Assembly (NCBI GenBank): GCA_009842505.1
Contig: VYFG01000147.1
Span: 1 to 64,000, forward strand
Reading direction: 5' to 3'
From: Gammaproteobacteria bacterium
GTDB taxonomy: Bacteria > Pseudomonadota > Gammaproteobacteria > Arenicellales > Poriferihabitantaceae
DNA length: 64,000 nt
Shown here one piece after another: positions 50,441-60,383 of this stretch. The translations under genes were made by a program, and so were the position numbers. The number at the start of each line of letters is the position of its first letter. The stretch's first letter is position 1. The notes below the pieces were generated by a model. The model saw only the letters and a list, made by a program, of their open reading frames with translations, did not search any database and was not told the DNA's origin.

Positions 50441-51283
50441 ATGCCATCAGACAGCATCAGAAAACCCGTCGTAGCCTTCATCGGCGGAGGAAACATGGCA
50501 GGCAGCATGATCGGCGGCCTGATTGCCGCCGGATGGCCGGCCAGTTGCGTTCGCGTGGCAGAGCCGCTTGAAAGCCGGCGCGAGGAGCTTGCCCGGTCCC
50601 ATGGCATCAGCTGTTTCGAAAACAACACCCCCTGCATCAAGGGCGCTGATCTGGTCGTACTGGCGGTGAAGCCCCAGGTGCTGAAGCAAGTGGTCCGGGC
50701 GCTTGCGAAGCCCCTGCTCGACGCGTCGCCCCTTCTGATATCCATTGCCGCGGGAATCCGCGGCGGGGACATACTGCATTGGGTCGGCGGCGAGATGCCC
50801 TTTGTGCGGGTGATGCCCAACACCCCCGCCCTGGTCAATCGGGGCGTATCCGGAATGTGGGCCAATCAACTGGTCAGACCCGAACAACGCGCCGCAGCTG
50901 AGGAAACCATGCGCGCGGTCGGCGAGGTGGTGTGGGTTGAGGATGAATCACTCATCGACACGGTCACGGGAATATCCGGAAGCGGCCCGGCCTATTTCTT
51001 CAAGATGATGGAACTGATGCTGGATGCAGCCGAACAGCACGGGCTCGACAGTGAAAGCGCGAAAACGCTGGTGGTGGAGACCGCAATTGGCGCGGCCACC
51101 CTGATCCGCAACGGCAATCAGGCTCCAGCTGAACTGCGCCGCCGGGTCACTTCTCCCGGCGGCACCACCGAGGCCGGTATCCGCGCAATGGAGGACCATG
51201 GCATCGATGATGCCGTGCACTCGGGAATCGGTGCGGCCGTGGTACGCTCCCGGGAACTGTCTGACCAGTTTGGAGGAGACTGA
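50441..51283 (+). CDS. proC: pyrroline-5-carboxylate reductase
   Basis: ProC reduces pyrroline-5-carboxylate to proline. The 280-residue protein from the ATG at 50441 has the dinucleotide loop FIGGGNMAGSMIGGL and conserved segments RVMPNTPALV and GISGSGPAYFFKMMELMLDA. The ending ELRRRVTSPGGTTEAGIRAM is also typical. The frame extends upstream into yggS but that part is a shadow. Its TGA overlaps the yggT ATG by one base. Confidence 0.96.
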   Translation: MPSDSIRKPVVAFIGGGNMAGSMIGGLIAAGWPASCVRVAEPLESRREELARSHGISCFENNTPCIKGADLVVLAVKPQVLKQVVRALAKPLLDASPLLISIAAGIRGGDILHWVGGEMPFVRVMPNTPALVNRGVSGMWANQLVRPEQRAAAEETMRAVGEVVWVEDESLIDTVTGISGSGPAYFFKMMELMLDAAEQHGLDSESAKTLVVETAIGAATLIRNGNQAPAELRRRVTSPGGTTEAGIRAMEDHGIDDAVHSGIGAAVVRSRELSDQFGGD

Positions 51284-51852
51284 TGCCCTACTTTCAGGAT
51301 GCCCTCGGTATGCTAGTGGATGTTCTGCTGGGACTGTTCCTTGTGGTCGTGATCCTGCGGTTCCTGTGCCAGCTTTTCCGGGCCGATTTTCGCAATCCCA
51401 TCATCGCGGTCATCATCAGTGTCACCAACCCGCCGCTCCGGTTCCTGCGCAGATTCATCCCCGGCCTGTACGGGTTCGACCTTGCATCGCTGTTCCTGAT
51501 TTTGATCGTGGCGTTTGCCAAGTACTTCCTGCTGTTCTCCATCGCCGGCCTGCAGGTCAGCCTGTCCGCGCTGCTGCTCTATGCAGTGGGGGAATCGATC
51601 AACATTGCCTGCTGGATTCTGCTGATCGCCATATTCGGTTCGGCCATACTCAGTTGGATCGCACCCCGCACCTACCATCCGGCCGCAAGAATTCTGGGTG
51701 AGATCAGTGATCCCGTACTGCTGCCGTTTCGCCGGCTCATGCCAAACCTGGGCGGTCTGGACATTTCCCCGATTTTTGCCATTCTGGCAATCAGCCTGGT
51801 TCAGAGGCTGGTTGTCAACCCGCTGATGGATCTCAGTCGTTCACTGATCTGA
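51283..51852 (+). CDS. yggT: YggT family membrane protein
   Basis: The 189-residue protein has two YGGT repeats, each with a pair of transmembrane helices, and the loop motifs NPIIAVIISVTNPPLRFLRR and SDPVLLPFRRLMPNLGGLDI. A strong GGAGGAG lies just before its ATG. The family is linked to cell shape and osmotic tolerance in some bacteria, but no biochemical role is known. It is last in the yggS-proC-yggT operon. Confidence 0.93.
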   Translation: MPYFQDALGMLVDVLLGLFLVVVILRFLCQLFRADFRNPIIAVIISVTNPPLRFLRRFIPGLYGFDLASLFLILIVAFAKYFLLFSIAGLQVSLSALLLYAVGESINIACWILLIAIFGSAILSWIAPRTYHPAARILGEISDPVLLPFRRLMPNLGGLDISPIFAILAISLVQRLVVNPLMDLSRSLI

Positions 51853-51878
51853 ACCCGCCCCGGGTGCTGAGACGGGGA

Positions 51879-53423
51879 TCAGCGCGGCACTTTCAGTGTC
51901 AGCACCCGCATTGCCACCAGGATCAGGATCACCACCGGGATTCCCATGACCGCAGTCATCAGGAAGAAGCTCGAATAGCCCATGGTGTCCACCATGGTAC
52001 CTGAATACCCGCCCACCACCTTGGGCAGCAGGGTCATCAGAGAGGAGAAAATCGCATACTGCACGGCGGTAAAGCGGATATTGGTCAGGGCGGAAAGGAA
52101 CGCCACAAACGCGGTGCTTGCAAGTCCGGCGGACAGATTGTCCGCGCCGATCACGGCATAGAGCATGCCGATATTCTTGCCCGTACCCGCCAACACCATG
52201 AACAGGAGATTGGTGCCGGCAGCAAGAATTGCGCCAAGCAGCAGTATCCGCATGACGCCATAGCGGAAGGCCAGCAGTCCCCCGGCGAAGCCGCCGACAA
52301 TGGTCATGCCGAGTCCGAAGGTCTTTGCCACGACGGCCACCTCGGACTTGCTGAAACCGAGGTCGTAGTAGAAGACATTCGCGATCACGCCGAGAACGAT
52401 ATCCGCTATCCGGTAAAGGCCGATCAATGCCAGAACCAGCCATGCAACCCCCCAACCGTGCCGCTGGAAGAACTCCTGCAGTGGCGCCAGGTAGGCGCCG
52501 CGGGCGATGGATGCGGGCACCAGGGCGAAACCGGAGAGCAGACGGGCAACCAGCCAGGCCAGCAGCAGACCGGTTCCGAGTCTAGCGGTTTCCACGACCA
52601 GTCCCGCCAGCGCCCCGTTTTGCAGCAGTTCCTTCAGTGTCGACTTCATCACCGCGGCCGGACCCGCTCCCGCCAGGTAGCTCAGGATGAACGCGAGTAC
52701 CGCGCAGAAAAACAGCAGCAGCAGTTGCAGGTTCTCACGTGTCGACCGCTCCTGCTGGGCAGGGTGATCCGGTTCCCGCACCAGCAATGTGGTGACAACC
52801 CCGACCAGCATGCAAACCGACATGATCCGGTATGTGCTGCTCCAGGCAGAATGGTCGTAGGCGTCAGGCAACGACCCGAGCCATTCCGCCAACAGCAGGG
52901 CGCCGGCACCGGCGACCAGCATGGCGATGCGGTAGCCGGCAATGTATGTGGATGACAGCAGCGCCTGCATTCGCGGCTCCGCGGACTCGATCCTGAATGC
53001 ATCAATGACGATATCCTGGGTGGCCGATGAAAAGCCGAGCAGAACCGCGGCAAAGGCCATATACTGGAGGGACCAGCCGCCTGTCCCGGGATCCACGATG
53101 GACATCAGCCACAGAGCCAGAATGATCATGCCCTGGGAAAGCAGCAGCCAGCTGCGCCGCTTGCCCAGCATCCGGGTTGCCAGGGGCAGCGGCAACTGGT
53201 CCACCAACGGCGCCCAAACGAATTTGAACGAATAGCCCAGTGCCGCCCAACTGAACATGGTCACGACGCTGCGCTCCACGCCCGCCTCACGCAACCACAA
53301 GGACAGCGTTCCGAAAATCAGCAGCAGGGGCAGTCCGGCGGAAAATCCGAGCAGCAGCATGATCCAGACCCGGCGGTCCAGTACGGCTGCATACGTGGGT
53401 CTAGACTGGATTGATTCCATCAT
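51879..53423 (-). CDS. ampG: AmpG-like MFS transporter
   Basis: AmpG imports anhydro-muropeptides from the periplasm for peptidoglycan recycling. From the ATG at 53423 the protein is 514 residues with about twelve to fourteen transmembrane helices. It shows the family features LLGFSAGLPLLLIFGTLSLW at the start, KFVWAPLVDQLPLPL with FKF before it, and SSATQDIVIDAFRIE. A second in-frame ATG follows at once. It is divergent from pyrE, and no amp or nag gene is nearby. Substrate is inferred from family resemblance. Confidence 0.86.
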   Translation of the reverse strand: MMESIQSRPTYAAVLDRRVWIMLLLGFSAGLPLLLIFGTLSLWLREAGVERSVVTMFSWAALGYSFKFVWAPLVDQLPLPLATRMLGKRRSWLLLSQGMIILALWLMSIVDPGTGGWSLQYMAFAAVLLGFSSATQDIVIDAFRIESAEPRMQALLSSTYIAGYRIAMLVAGAGALLLAEWLGSLPDAYDHSAWSSTYRIMSVCMLVGVVTTLLVREPDHPAQQERSTRENLQLLLLFFCAVLAFILSYLAGAGPAAVMKSTLKELLQNGALAGLVVETARLGTGLLLAWLVARLLSGFALVPASIARGAYLAPLQEFFQRHGWGVAWLVLALIGLYRIADIVLGVIANVFYYDLGFSKSEVAVVAKTFGLGMTIVGGFAGGLLAFRYGVMRILLLGAILAAGTNLLFMVLAGTGKNIGMLYAVIGADNLSAGLASTAFVAFLSALTNIRFTAVQYAIFSSLMTLLPKVVGGYSGTMVDTMGYSSFFLMTAVMGIPVVILILVAMRVLTLKVPR

Positions 53424-53518
53424 GGGACGAGGGTGGTTATTATTGCGGTGGACGGATATTAACCCGAATCCCGCATCAGCCAACGATTGCCTGCTCCCCG
53501 CCCACACACCCCCGTTCC

Positions 53519-54187
53519 ATGTCCAAGAGTCCCAATCATTTCATTGATCTGTGCATACGGCATCACATTCTCACTTTCGGTGAATTCACCCTGAAATCCG
53601 GACGGGTCAGTCCGTATTTTTTCAATGCCGGCCTGTTCAGTGACGGCTTGTTGCTGTATGAACTGGCAAGTGAATATGCAAAACTGGTACGCCAGATCAT
53701 GGCCGAATCCCCAGGACAGTATATGCTCTACGGGCCGGCGTACAAGGGCATTCCGCTGGCTGCCGCCTGTGCCGTAGCACTAGCATTAAAATATAAAAAG
53801 GAAAATCATATTCACTACGCATTCAACCGGAAGGAATCCAAGGACCATGGAGAAGGCGGCGACATTGTCGGGGCGAAGCTGCGGGGCAAGGTCATCATCA
53901 TCGATGATGTCATCACTGCGGGGACATCGGTGGAAGAGTCCGTTCGGATCATCCGTGCCGCCGGCGCCGAACCCGTGGCCGTGGTGATCGCCCTCGACCG
54001 GGAGGAGGTCGCCGGTGATACCGGGCTGTCCGCCGTGCAGGCGGTGGAAGCCACGCATGGGATACCCGTACACCCGATCATCCGGTTGACCGACCTGGTG
54101 GAGCATCTGGCGGGCCGGGAGGAACTGACCGCCCACGCCAGTGCGGTCGCGGCATACAGGGCGCACTACGGGATATCTTCCGGATAG
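53519..54187 (+). CDS. pyrE: orotate phosphoribosyltransferase
   Basis: PyrE joins orotate and PRPP to make OMP in pyrimidine synthesis. The 222-residue protein from the ATG at 53519 has FGEFTLKSGRVSPYFFNAGL, GPAYKGIPLAAACAVAL, FNRKESKDHGEGG and the PRPP motif VIIIDDVITAGTSV. The upstream extension of the frame overlaps ampG and is a shadow. No attenuator is evident upstream. It converges with the PII gene. Confidence 0.97.
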   Translation: MSKSPNHFIDLCIRHHILTFGEFTLKSGRVSPYFFNAGLFSDGLLLYELASEYAKLVRQIMAESPGQYMLYGPAYKGIPLAAACAVALALKYKKENHIHYAFNRKESKDHGEGGDIVGAKLRGKVIIIDDVITAGTSVEESVRIIRAAGAEPVAVVIALDREEVAGDTGLSAVQAVEATHGIPVHPIIRLTDLVEHLAGREELTAHASAVAAYRAHYGISSG

Positions 54188-54235
54188 CCGTTTCAGGACC
54201 CCGCTGCGGCGAGCATCCGGGAAGCGCAAGTGATT

Positions 54236-54256
54236 CGGAAACCGGACCGGTTTCCG
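54236..54256. terminator. hairpin between pyrE and the PII gene
   Basis: A perfect nine-pair stem, CGGAAACCG with CGGTTTCCG, has a three-base loop between the convergent genes. Only a loose pyrimidine-rich stretch follows on the plus strand, so termination strength is uncertain. Confidence 0.6.
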
Positions 54257-54297
54257 GCGGGAGATTCTTCCGTCCCTTAATTCAGCATCCGGAAAAT

Positions 54298-54992
<695 letters not shown>

Positions 54993-55069
54993 TGGCGCGC
55001 CCGGAAGGATTCGAACCTCCGACCACCTGGTTCGTAGCCAGGTACTCTATCCAACTGAGCTACGGGCGC
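54993..55069 (-). tRNA. tRNA-Arg (anticodon ACG)
   Basis: The 77-base cloverleaf has acceptor GCGCCCG paired with CGGGCGC, anticodon loop CTACGAA giving ACG, T-loop GGTTCGAATCC and an encoded CCA. It lies 18 bases downstream of tRNA-Ser, and the two are probably co-transcribed. In many gammaproteobacteria the same tRNA pair follows csrA. Confidence 0.97.
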
Positions 55070-55087
55070 ATGAAATAGGGTCACGAG

Positions 55088-55178
55088 TGGCGGAGAGAGA
55101 GGGATTCGAACCCTCGATACGCTATCAACGTATACGCCCTTAGCAGGGGCGCGCCTTCAGCCGCTCGGCCATCTCTCC
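55088..55178 (-). tRNA. tRNA-Ser (anticodon GCT)
   Basis: The 91-base class II tRNA has acceptor GGAGAGA paired with TCTCTCC, anticodon loop CTGCTAA giving GCT, a long variable arm and an encoded CCA. It lies 56 bases downstream of csrA. Confidence 0.97.
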
Positions 55179-55234
55179 GTGGTGGCCGAGTTTACACCAG
55201 GCAACGGGAAAAATGCGACGAAACCCGGGGAGTG

Positions 55235-55516
55235 TCAGGAATTGTGCGGGTCGCCGTAGTCAGACATGTCCGGCTGCTGGTTGTAGTGATCGTCGTGATT
55301 GTAATCCTGATCATATCCACGGTCGCCGTTGTCGAAACGATTCCCCCCTCCCTGTTCATTCTTGATTCGGTAGTAGATTTCTTCGCGATGGACCGGCACA
55401 TTCTTTGGTGCATTGATTCCAATGCGGACCTGGGTCCCTCGAACACCCAGGACCGTCATTCTCACTTCTTCGCCAATAAAGACAGATTCACCAATTCTAC
55501 GTGTCAGGATTAACAT
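55235..55516 (-). CDS. csrA: carbon storage regulator CsrA with C-terminal extension
   Basis: CsrA binds GGA motifs in messenger RNA leaders and controls translation and stability. Residues 1-55 are a normal Csr[16 protein letters not shown], then [12 protein letters not shown] with the RNA-binding Arg44. The protein continues to 93 residues with a hydrophilic tail (about 56-93) rich in Asp, Asn, Tyr, His and Gly; usual CsrA proteins end near residue 61-65. GGAG precedes the ATG. The lysC-csrA-tRNA-Ser-tRNA-Arg order is classical. Confidence 0.94.
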   Translation of the reverse strand: MLILTRRIGESVFIGEEVRMTVLGVRGTQVRIGINAPKNVPVHREEIYYRIKNEQGGGNRFDNGDRGYDQDYNHDDHYNQQPDMSDYGDPHNS

Positions 55517-55598
55517 AGTGCTCTCCAGATTATTCTCACTCCAGGGTTTGAAGTCCTGTGCATGTGTTTACTTCTTGGTTTGTTCGAAACCGAATCGC

Positions 55599-55613
55599 AC
55601 CATTGACAATGGT
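55599..55613. promoter_or_regulatory. 15-bp palindrome upstream of csrA
   Basis: ACCATTG-A-CAATGGT is a perfect dyad about 83-97 bases before the csrA ATG. The surrounding 55517-55794 gap is AT-rich and holds no gene. An AT-rich stem at 55742-55767 (one mismatch) may mark the lysC transcript end. Confidence 0.4.
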
Positions 55614-55794
55614 GAAAAGGTCTGACTGATCCTCACAATCCAGCCCTGTTTCCGGCGTATCGATTCCCAACGTTGAGGCTAAACGTTTTTGTTCATTGTT
55701 ACAACCCCAAGGGTGTTCCAAAAAATCAATTTAAAGCCATATTTTTAAAGAAAAATTTCCTTAAAAACCATCTTCAAGTTCACGAATTGGGAAT

Positions 55795-57006
55795 TTATTC
55801 CAAGCCGAAGGTCTTGTGTAGTGTGCGGACCGCGAGCTCGGCATACTCGAGGTCGACGGTCACCGAAATTTTGATTTCCGAGGTGGAAATCATCTGGATG
55901 TTGATCCCCTTGTCGGCCAGCGCCCTGAACATCTCGGTTGCGATACCCGCATGGGACCGCATGCCAACTCCCACCAGGGAAATCTTGGCAAGGTCCGCAT
56001 CTCCGATCACCTCGGTGGCGCCGAGTTCCTTGGCCACGGGCTCGAGCAACTGGAGGCAACGCTCGAGATCACTGCTGCCGACCGTGAACGTGAAATCGGT
56101 CATGCCATCCAGCCCGATGTTCTGGACAATCATGTCGACGATGATATGCGCATCGGAAATCGGCCCCAGAACGGCGTATGCAATGCCCGGCCTGTCAGGG
56201 ACGTCGCGCACAGTGACCTTGGCTTCATCCCGGTTGAGCGCCACTCCGGATATCATTGGCTGTTCCATGGTATCGTCCTCGTAAGTGATTAGGGTGCCCG
56301 GGCCCGGCTCGAAGGACGACAGGACCCGCAGCGGAACGTTGTACTTGCCGGCGAATTCCACCGACCGGATCTGCAGGACCTTGGCCCCGGCGCCGGCAAG
56401 CTCCAGCATTTCCTCGAACGTTATTCTTGCAAGCCGCCGCGCCTCAGGCACGATTCTCGGATCGGTGGTGTAGACACCATCAACATCCGTGTAGATCCGG
56501 CACTCGTCCGCGTTCAGCGAGGCGGCCATGGCAACCGCCGTGGTGTCCGAGCCGCCCCGCCCCAGAGTGGTGATATTGTTCTCTCCGTCCACGCCCTGGA
56601 ATCCCGCGACCACCACCACCCTGCCGTTTTCCAGGTCCTGCATGACCCTGGCGGCATCGATTTTCTTGATCCGGGCCTTGCCATGGATTTCGTCGGTCAG
56701 TATCCGGATCTGCCCGCCCGTATAGGAGCGGGCCGGCACGCCGATGGCGTCAAGCGCCATGGACAACAGCGCAATCGTGACCTGTTCCCCGGTAGATACC
56801 AGCACATCGGTTTCACGTGCAGGAGGATTCGGGTGCATGGAGCCCGCAAGTTCCAGGAGCCGATTGGTTTCCCCGCTCATTGCCGAAACAACCACGATCA
56901 TCCGGTGGCCCTGCCTTGCGGAGGCAGCCACATTCTGCGCCACGGCCTGGATCCGTTCGACGCTCCCGACGGACGTGCCGCCGTACTTTTCAACCAACAG
57001 GGCCAA
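55795..57006 (-). CDS. lysC: aspartate kinase
   Basis: LysC phosphorylates aspartate, the first step to lysine, threonine and methionine. The 403-residue protein is of the monofunctional alpha/beta type, with KYGGTSVGSVERI at the N-terminus, the VVVVAGFQGV and LGRGGSDTTAVAMAASL motifs and two C-terminal ACT domains. The start is TTG at 57006, the only position that gives the conserved MALLVEKYGGTSV, and no Shine-Dalgarno is visible. It stands between alaS and csrA. Confidence 0.95.
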   Translation of the reverse strand: MALLVEKYGGTSVGSVERIQAVAQNVAASARQGHRMIVVVSAMSGETNRLLELAGSMHPNPPARETDVLVSTGEQVTIALLSMALDAIGVPARSYTGGQIRILTDEIHGKARIKKIDAARVMQDLENGRVVVVAGFQGVDGENNITTLGRGGSDTTAVAMAASLNADECRIYTDVDGVYTTDPRIVPEARRLARITFEEMLELAGAGAKVLQIRSVEFAGKYNVPLRVLSSFEPGPGTLITYEDDTMEQPMISGVALNRDEAKVTVRDVPDRPGIAYAVLGPISDAHIIVDMIVQNIGLDGMTDFTFTVGSSDLERCLQLLEPVAKELGATEVIGDADLAKISLVGVGMRSHAGIATEMFRALADKGINIQMISTSEIKISVTVDLEYAELAVRTLHKTFGLE

Positions 57007-57071
57007 CGGACGATGTCTTGGGGGGTGGGAAAACGGGGCGCGATTAAAACTTTTTCGAGAAGGAATGTAAA

Positions 57072-57092
57072 GCCCGGGAAACGATTCCGGGC
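57072..57092. terminator. hairpin downstream of alaS
   Basis: On the minus strand GCCCGG and CCGGGC form a six-pair stem, followed by TTTAC, between alaS and lysC. It is a weak intrinsic terminator candidate. Confidence 0.45.
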
Positions 57093-57185
57093 GGCATCGA
57101 AGGCCTGTTCAGGGCCCCGGCTCAGTCAGGCACGGCTGCTCCCCGGCCCGCCCATGACAGAGCGACCCGGCCACGGTCCCGGATT

Positions 57186-59777
57186 TCAGGTTCTCGATTC
57201 GATCCACCGATAGGCGGCATCGAACAGGCTGTCCACGGCATCGACCTGTCCACCTCCGCCATGGGCCAGTTCGGGCCTGCCGCCCCCCTTGCCGCCGACC
57301 AGGGGCGCCAGGTGAGCCACCAGTTCCCCCGCGGGAAACTGCGCCGCCAGGTCCTTGCTTGCCCCGGCGATGATGTTGACCTTCCCCTGATTGGCGCCCG
57401 CAACCAGCACCAGCCCGCTCTGCAGCCGGCTGCGCCATCGATCTACGGTCAATCGCATGGTTTTGACGTCGGCATCGTCCTGGCGCACTGCGGCGACCCG
57501 GACGCCGTTGATTTCGCGCGTGGTGTCCGTCGAACTGTCGCCGGTGGCGAGCTTTTCCTGGAGCGTCTGAATCTGCCTTGAATGTTTTTTCTGCTGCTGC
57601 AGCAGCGTCTCCAGCCGCTCGGGCACCAGGTCGGGCGCCACCCGGAGGATTCCGGCGGCGGAATCCAGCAGCGCCAGCCTGTGGTCCATCCACTGCATCG
57701 CCGCGGTCCCGGCCACCGCCTCGATCCGCCTCACGCCGGCGGCAATCCCGGTTTCCGAGACAATCTTGAACAGGCCGATATCACCAGTCCGCCGTGCATG
57801 GGTGCCGCCGCACAGTTCGAACGAAAACCCGCCCATGCGGATGGTCCGGACGTCATCATCGTACTTTTCCCCGAACAGCGCTTCCGCGCCCGCAGCCCGG
57901 GCAGCTTCCAGCTCCATCACCTCCACCGTCACTTCCTCGTTCCGCCGGATCTGGTCGTTGACCAGATCTTCCACTGCGCGAATCTGTTCGGCTGGCAGCA
58001 CTTCGGAATGGGAAAAGTCAAACCGCAGTCTTGCCGGCTCCACCAGGGAACCTTTCTGCTGGACATGGTTCCCCAGCACCGCTTTCAGTGCCGCATGCAG
58101 GAGATGGGTGGCGGAATGGTGGTGGACGCTGCCCTGCCTGTGATCGGCGGTGACACCGGCAGCCCCTCGCATGCCGACGCCGATCTCGCCGCCTTCCGCG
58201 TATCCCACGTGAGCAATCACCCGGTTCATGAGATAGCGGGTGTCCTCCACGGCAAAACGGGCTTCGCCGAATCGAATTTCTCCCCGATCCCCGACTTGGC
58301 CCCCGCTTTCCGCGTAAAACGGAGTCGAACGTGTGATCAGCATCCCCTTTTCACCTTCCGCCAGCGCCTGGACCGGTACCTGATCCTGTACCAGGGCCAC
58401 CACTTCCACATCTTCAGCCAGGTTGCTGTAACCGCTGAAGAGGGTCGGCTCGACGCCCTCCAGTCTGACCTGTTCATCCTGGGAGAACTTGCTCGCGGCC
58501 CGCGCCCTTTCACGCTGGCGTTCCATGGCTGTGTCGAAACCGGCCTGATCGATCCCGAGCCCGCGCTCCCTGGCCACGTCGGCGGTCAGGTCCAGCGGAA
58601 ACCCGTAGGTGTCATAGAGCCGGAACACCAGTTCCCCGTCCAGCATGTTCCCTCGCATGGTATCCATCTCGCGGTCCAGTATCCTGAGCCCCTGGTCCAG
58701 GGTTTCATTGAATTTTTCATTTTCCGTGCGAAGGACCTTCTCGATCATGGACTGACTGGTGCGGAGCTCCGGATAGGCATCGCCCATCTCGCGAACCAAC
58801 GGGCCGACGAGCTGATGCAGGAAGGCTTCGCGGCAGCCCAGCTGGTATCCATGCCGCACGGCACGCCGGATGATGCGTCGCAGTACGTAGCCGCGCCCCT
58901 CGTTGGAAGGCACCACGCCGTCCAACACCAGGAATGCGGTGGAACGGATGTGGTCCGCCACCACGCGAAGCGACTTGTTGCCGGGATCGGTGCCGCCCAG
59001 CACGCGTCCGGCGTCGGCAATCAGATGGGCGAACAGGTCGATCTCGTAATTGCTGTGAACGTTCTGCAGCACCGCGGCGACGCGTTCCAGCCCCATGCCG
59101 GTGTCCACGGACGGCTTGGGCAACGGCGAGAGTTCACCATCCATGCTGCGATTGAACTGCATGAAAACCAGATTCCAGATCTCGATATAGCGGTCGCCGT
59201 CCTCCTCCAGAGTCCCCGGAGGGCCACCGGCCACCTCGGGTCCGTGATCGTAGAAAATTTCCGAGCAGGGACCGCAGGGGCCGGTATCCCCCATCTGCCA
59301 GAAATTGTCCTTGGCCCCGATACGGGTGACACGATCCGCGGGCATGCCGATGCGGTTGATCCACAGGTCTTCGGCTTCGTCATCCTCCTCAAAAACCGTC
59401 ACCCAGAGCCTGTCCGGGGAAAGTCCGAAATCCCGGGTCAGCAGCTCCCAAGCATAGTCAATGGCATGCTGCTTGAAGTAGTCGCCGAAGCTGAAGTTGC
59501 CCAGCATCTCGAAAAAAGTGTGATGCCTGGCGGTGTATCCCACGTTCTCCAGGTCGTTGTGCTTTCCGCCGGCCCTGACGCAGCGTTGTGCCGTTACCGC
59601 ACGTACGTAGTCACGCCTGTCGTCTCCCAGGAAGACATCCTTGAACTGAACCATGCCGGCATTGGTGAACAGAAGTGTCGGGTCATTGCCGGGCACAAGC
59701 GGGCTGCTGGGCACGATCTCATGACCCTGGTCCCTGAAATATTCGAGGAACCGGTTTCTGATGTCGGAGGTTTTCAT
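57186..59777 (-). CDS. alaS: alanyl-tRNA synthetase
   Basis: AlaS charges tRNA-Ala and edits mischarged Ser and Gly. The 863-residue protein has the class II catalytic domain (FLEYFRDQGHEIVPSSPLVP, MVQFKDVFLG), the editing domain with zinc ligands HHSATHLLHA and CGGTHARRTG, and a C-terminal Gly-rich domain (GGKGGGRPELAHGGG). It lies between recX and lysC as in many gammaproteobacteria. Length matches the family. Confidence 0.98.
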   Translation of the reverse strand: MKTSDIRNRFLEYFRDQGHEIVPSSPLVPGNDPTLLFTNAGMVQFKDVFLGDDRRDYVRAVTAQRCVRAGGKHNDLENVGYTARHHTFFEMLGNFSFGDYFKQHAIDYAWELLTRDFGLSPDRLWVTVFEEDDEAEDLWINRIGMPADRVTRIGAKDNFWQMGDTGPCGPCSEIFYDHGPEVAGGPPGTLEEDGDRYIEIWNLVFMQFNRSMDGELSPLPKPSVDTGMGLERVAAVLQNVHSNYEIDLFAHLIADAGRVLGGTDPGNKSLRVVADHIRSTAFLVLDGVVPSNEGRGYVLRRIIRRAVRHGYQLGCREAFLHQLVGPLVREMGDAYPELRTSQSMIEKVLRTENEKFNETLDQGLRILDREMDTMRGNMLDGELVFRLYDTYGFPLDLTADVARERGLGIDQAGFDTAMERQRERARAASKFSQDEQVRLEGVEPTLFSGYSNLAEDVEVVALVQDQVPVQALAEGEKGMLITRSTPFYAESGGQVGDRGEIRFGEARFAVEDTRYLMNRVIAHVGYAEGGEIGVGMRGAAGVTADHRQGSVHHHSATHLLHAALKAVLGNHVQQKGSLVEPARLRFDFSHSEVLPAEQIRAVEDLVNDQIRRNEEVTVEVMELEAARAAGAEALFGEKYDDDVRTIRMGGFSFELCGGTHARRTGDIGLFKIVSETGIAAGVRRIEAVAGTAAMQWMDHRLALLDSAAGILRVAPDLVPERLETLLQQQKKHSRQIQTLQEKLATGDSSTDTTREINGVRVAAVRQDDADVKTMRLTVDRWRSRLQSGLVLVAGANQGKVNIIAGASKDLAAQFPAGELVAHLAPLVGGKGGGRPELAHGGGGQVDAVDSLFDAAYRWIESRT

Positions 59778-59848
59778 CTTGGCCGCGGGCAGGGATCAGG
59801 GCGGCGATCATACCAAGAACCGTCGCGAAATGAATTCAGCAGCGCGGT

Positions 59849-60319
59849 TCAGGCCTCGTCATAGCTACCGATCTCGTCGGCGGTGAATCCCCTTTGCTGC
59901 AGAAACCTGGCCTGTTTCGCCCAGGCCCGGTAGTCTTCCGGCGGTGCGGTGCCGAATCTTTTCTGCCGAACCTCGGCAGCCAGATCGCGCCATGACTCCC
60001 GGTATTGCGACATTACCTCCTGTACGATGTCTTCCTCCAGCCGGTGGCGGCGGAGCTCCTGTTCAAGCAGCCTCGGACCCTTGCCGGCCCGGTAGCGGGA
60101 ACGGCCAAGCTGGTCGGCAAATCGCCGGTCCGAAAGCGAATCCTCCGAAACCAGCGAATCCAGGAGCAAATCCAGTTGCCCGTGGCCGTCATGTGGCGTC
60201 AGTTTCCGGCGAAGCTCGAAACAGCTGTACTCCCGGCGCGCAAGGAGCCGGTAAGCCCTTTCCCGCAGGGCATGGAATGCCCGCGCATCAGCAATGGCCC
60301 GGATCGGGGAATCTTCCAC
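59849..60319 (-). CDS. recX: regulatory protein RecX
   Basis: RecX limits RecA filament growth. The 156-residue protein has the family pattern of helical repeats: AYRLLARREYSCFELRRKL, then LVSEDSLSDRRFADQLGRSR and QKRFGTAPPEDYRAWAKQAR. The start is GTG at 60319, with no better ATG. It follows recA by 64 bases and probably shares its transcript. Confidence 0.93.
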   Translation of the reverse strand: MEDSPIRAIADARAFHALRERAYRLLARREYSCFELRRKLTPHDGHGQLDLLLDSLVSEDSLSDRRFADQLGRSRYRAGKGPRLLEQELRRHRLEEDIVQEVMSQYRESWRDLAAEVRQKRFGTAPPEDYRAWAKQARFLQQRGFTADEIGSYDEA

Positions 60320-60383
60320 CGCGCCTGTCTTTGCCGTCTCCCCTGCGATGCAACGAACCGCCGGTGCCGGTGATGAAACCCGG

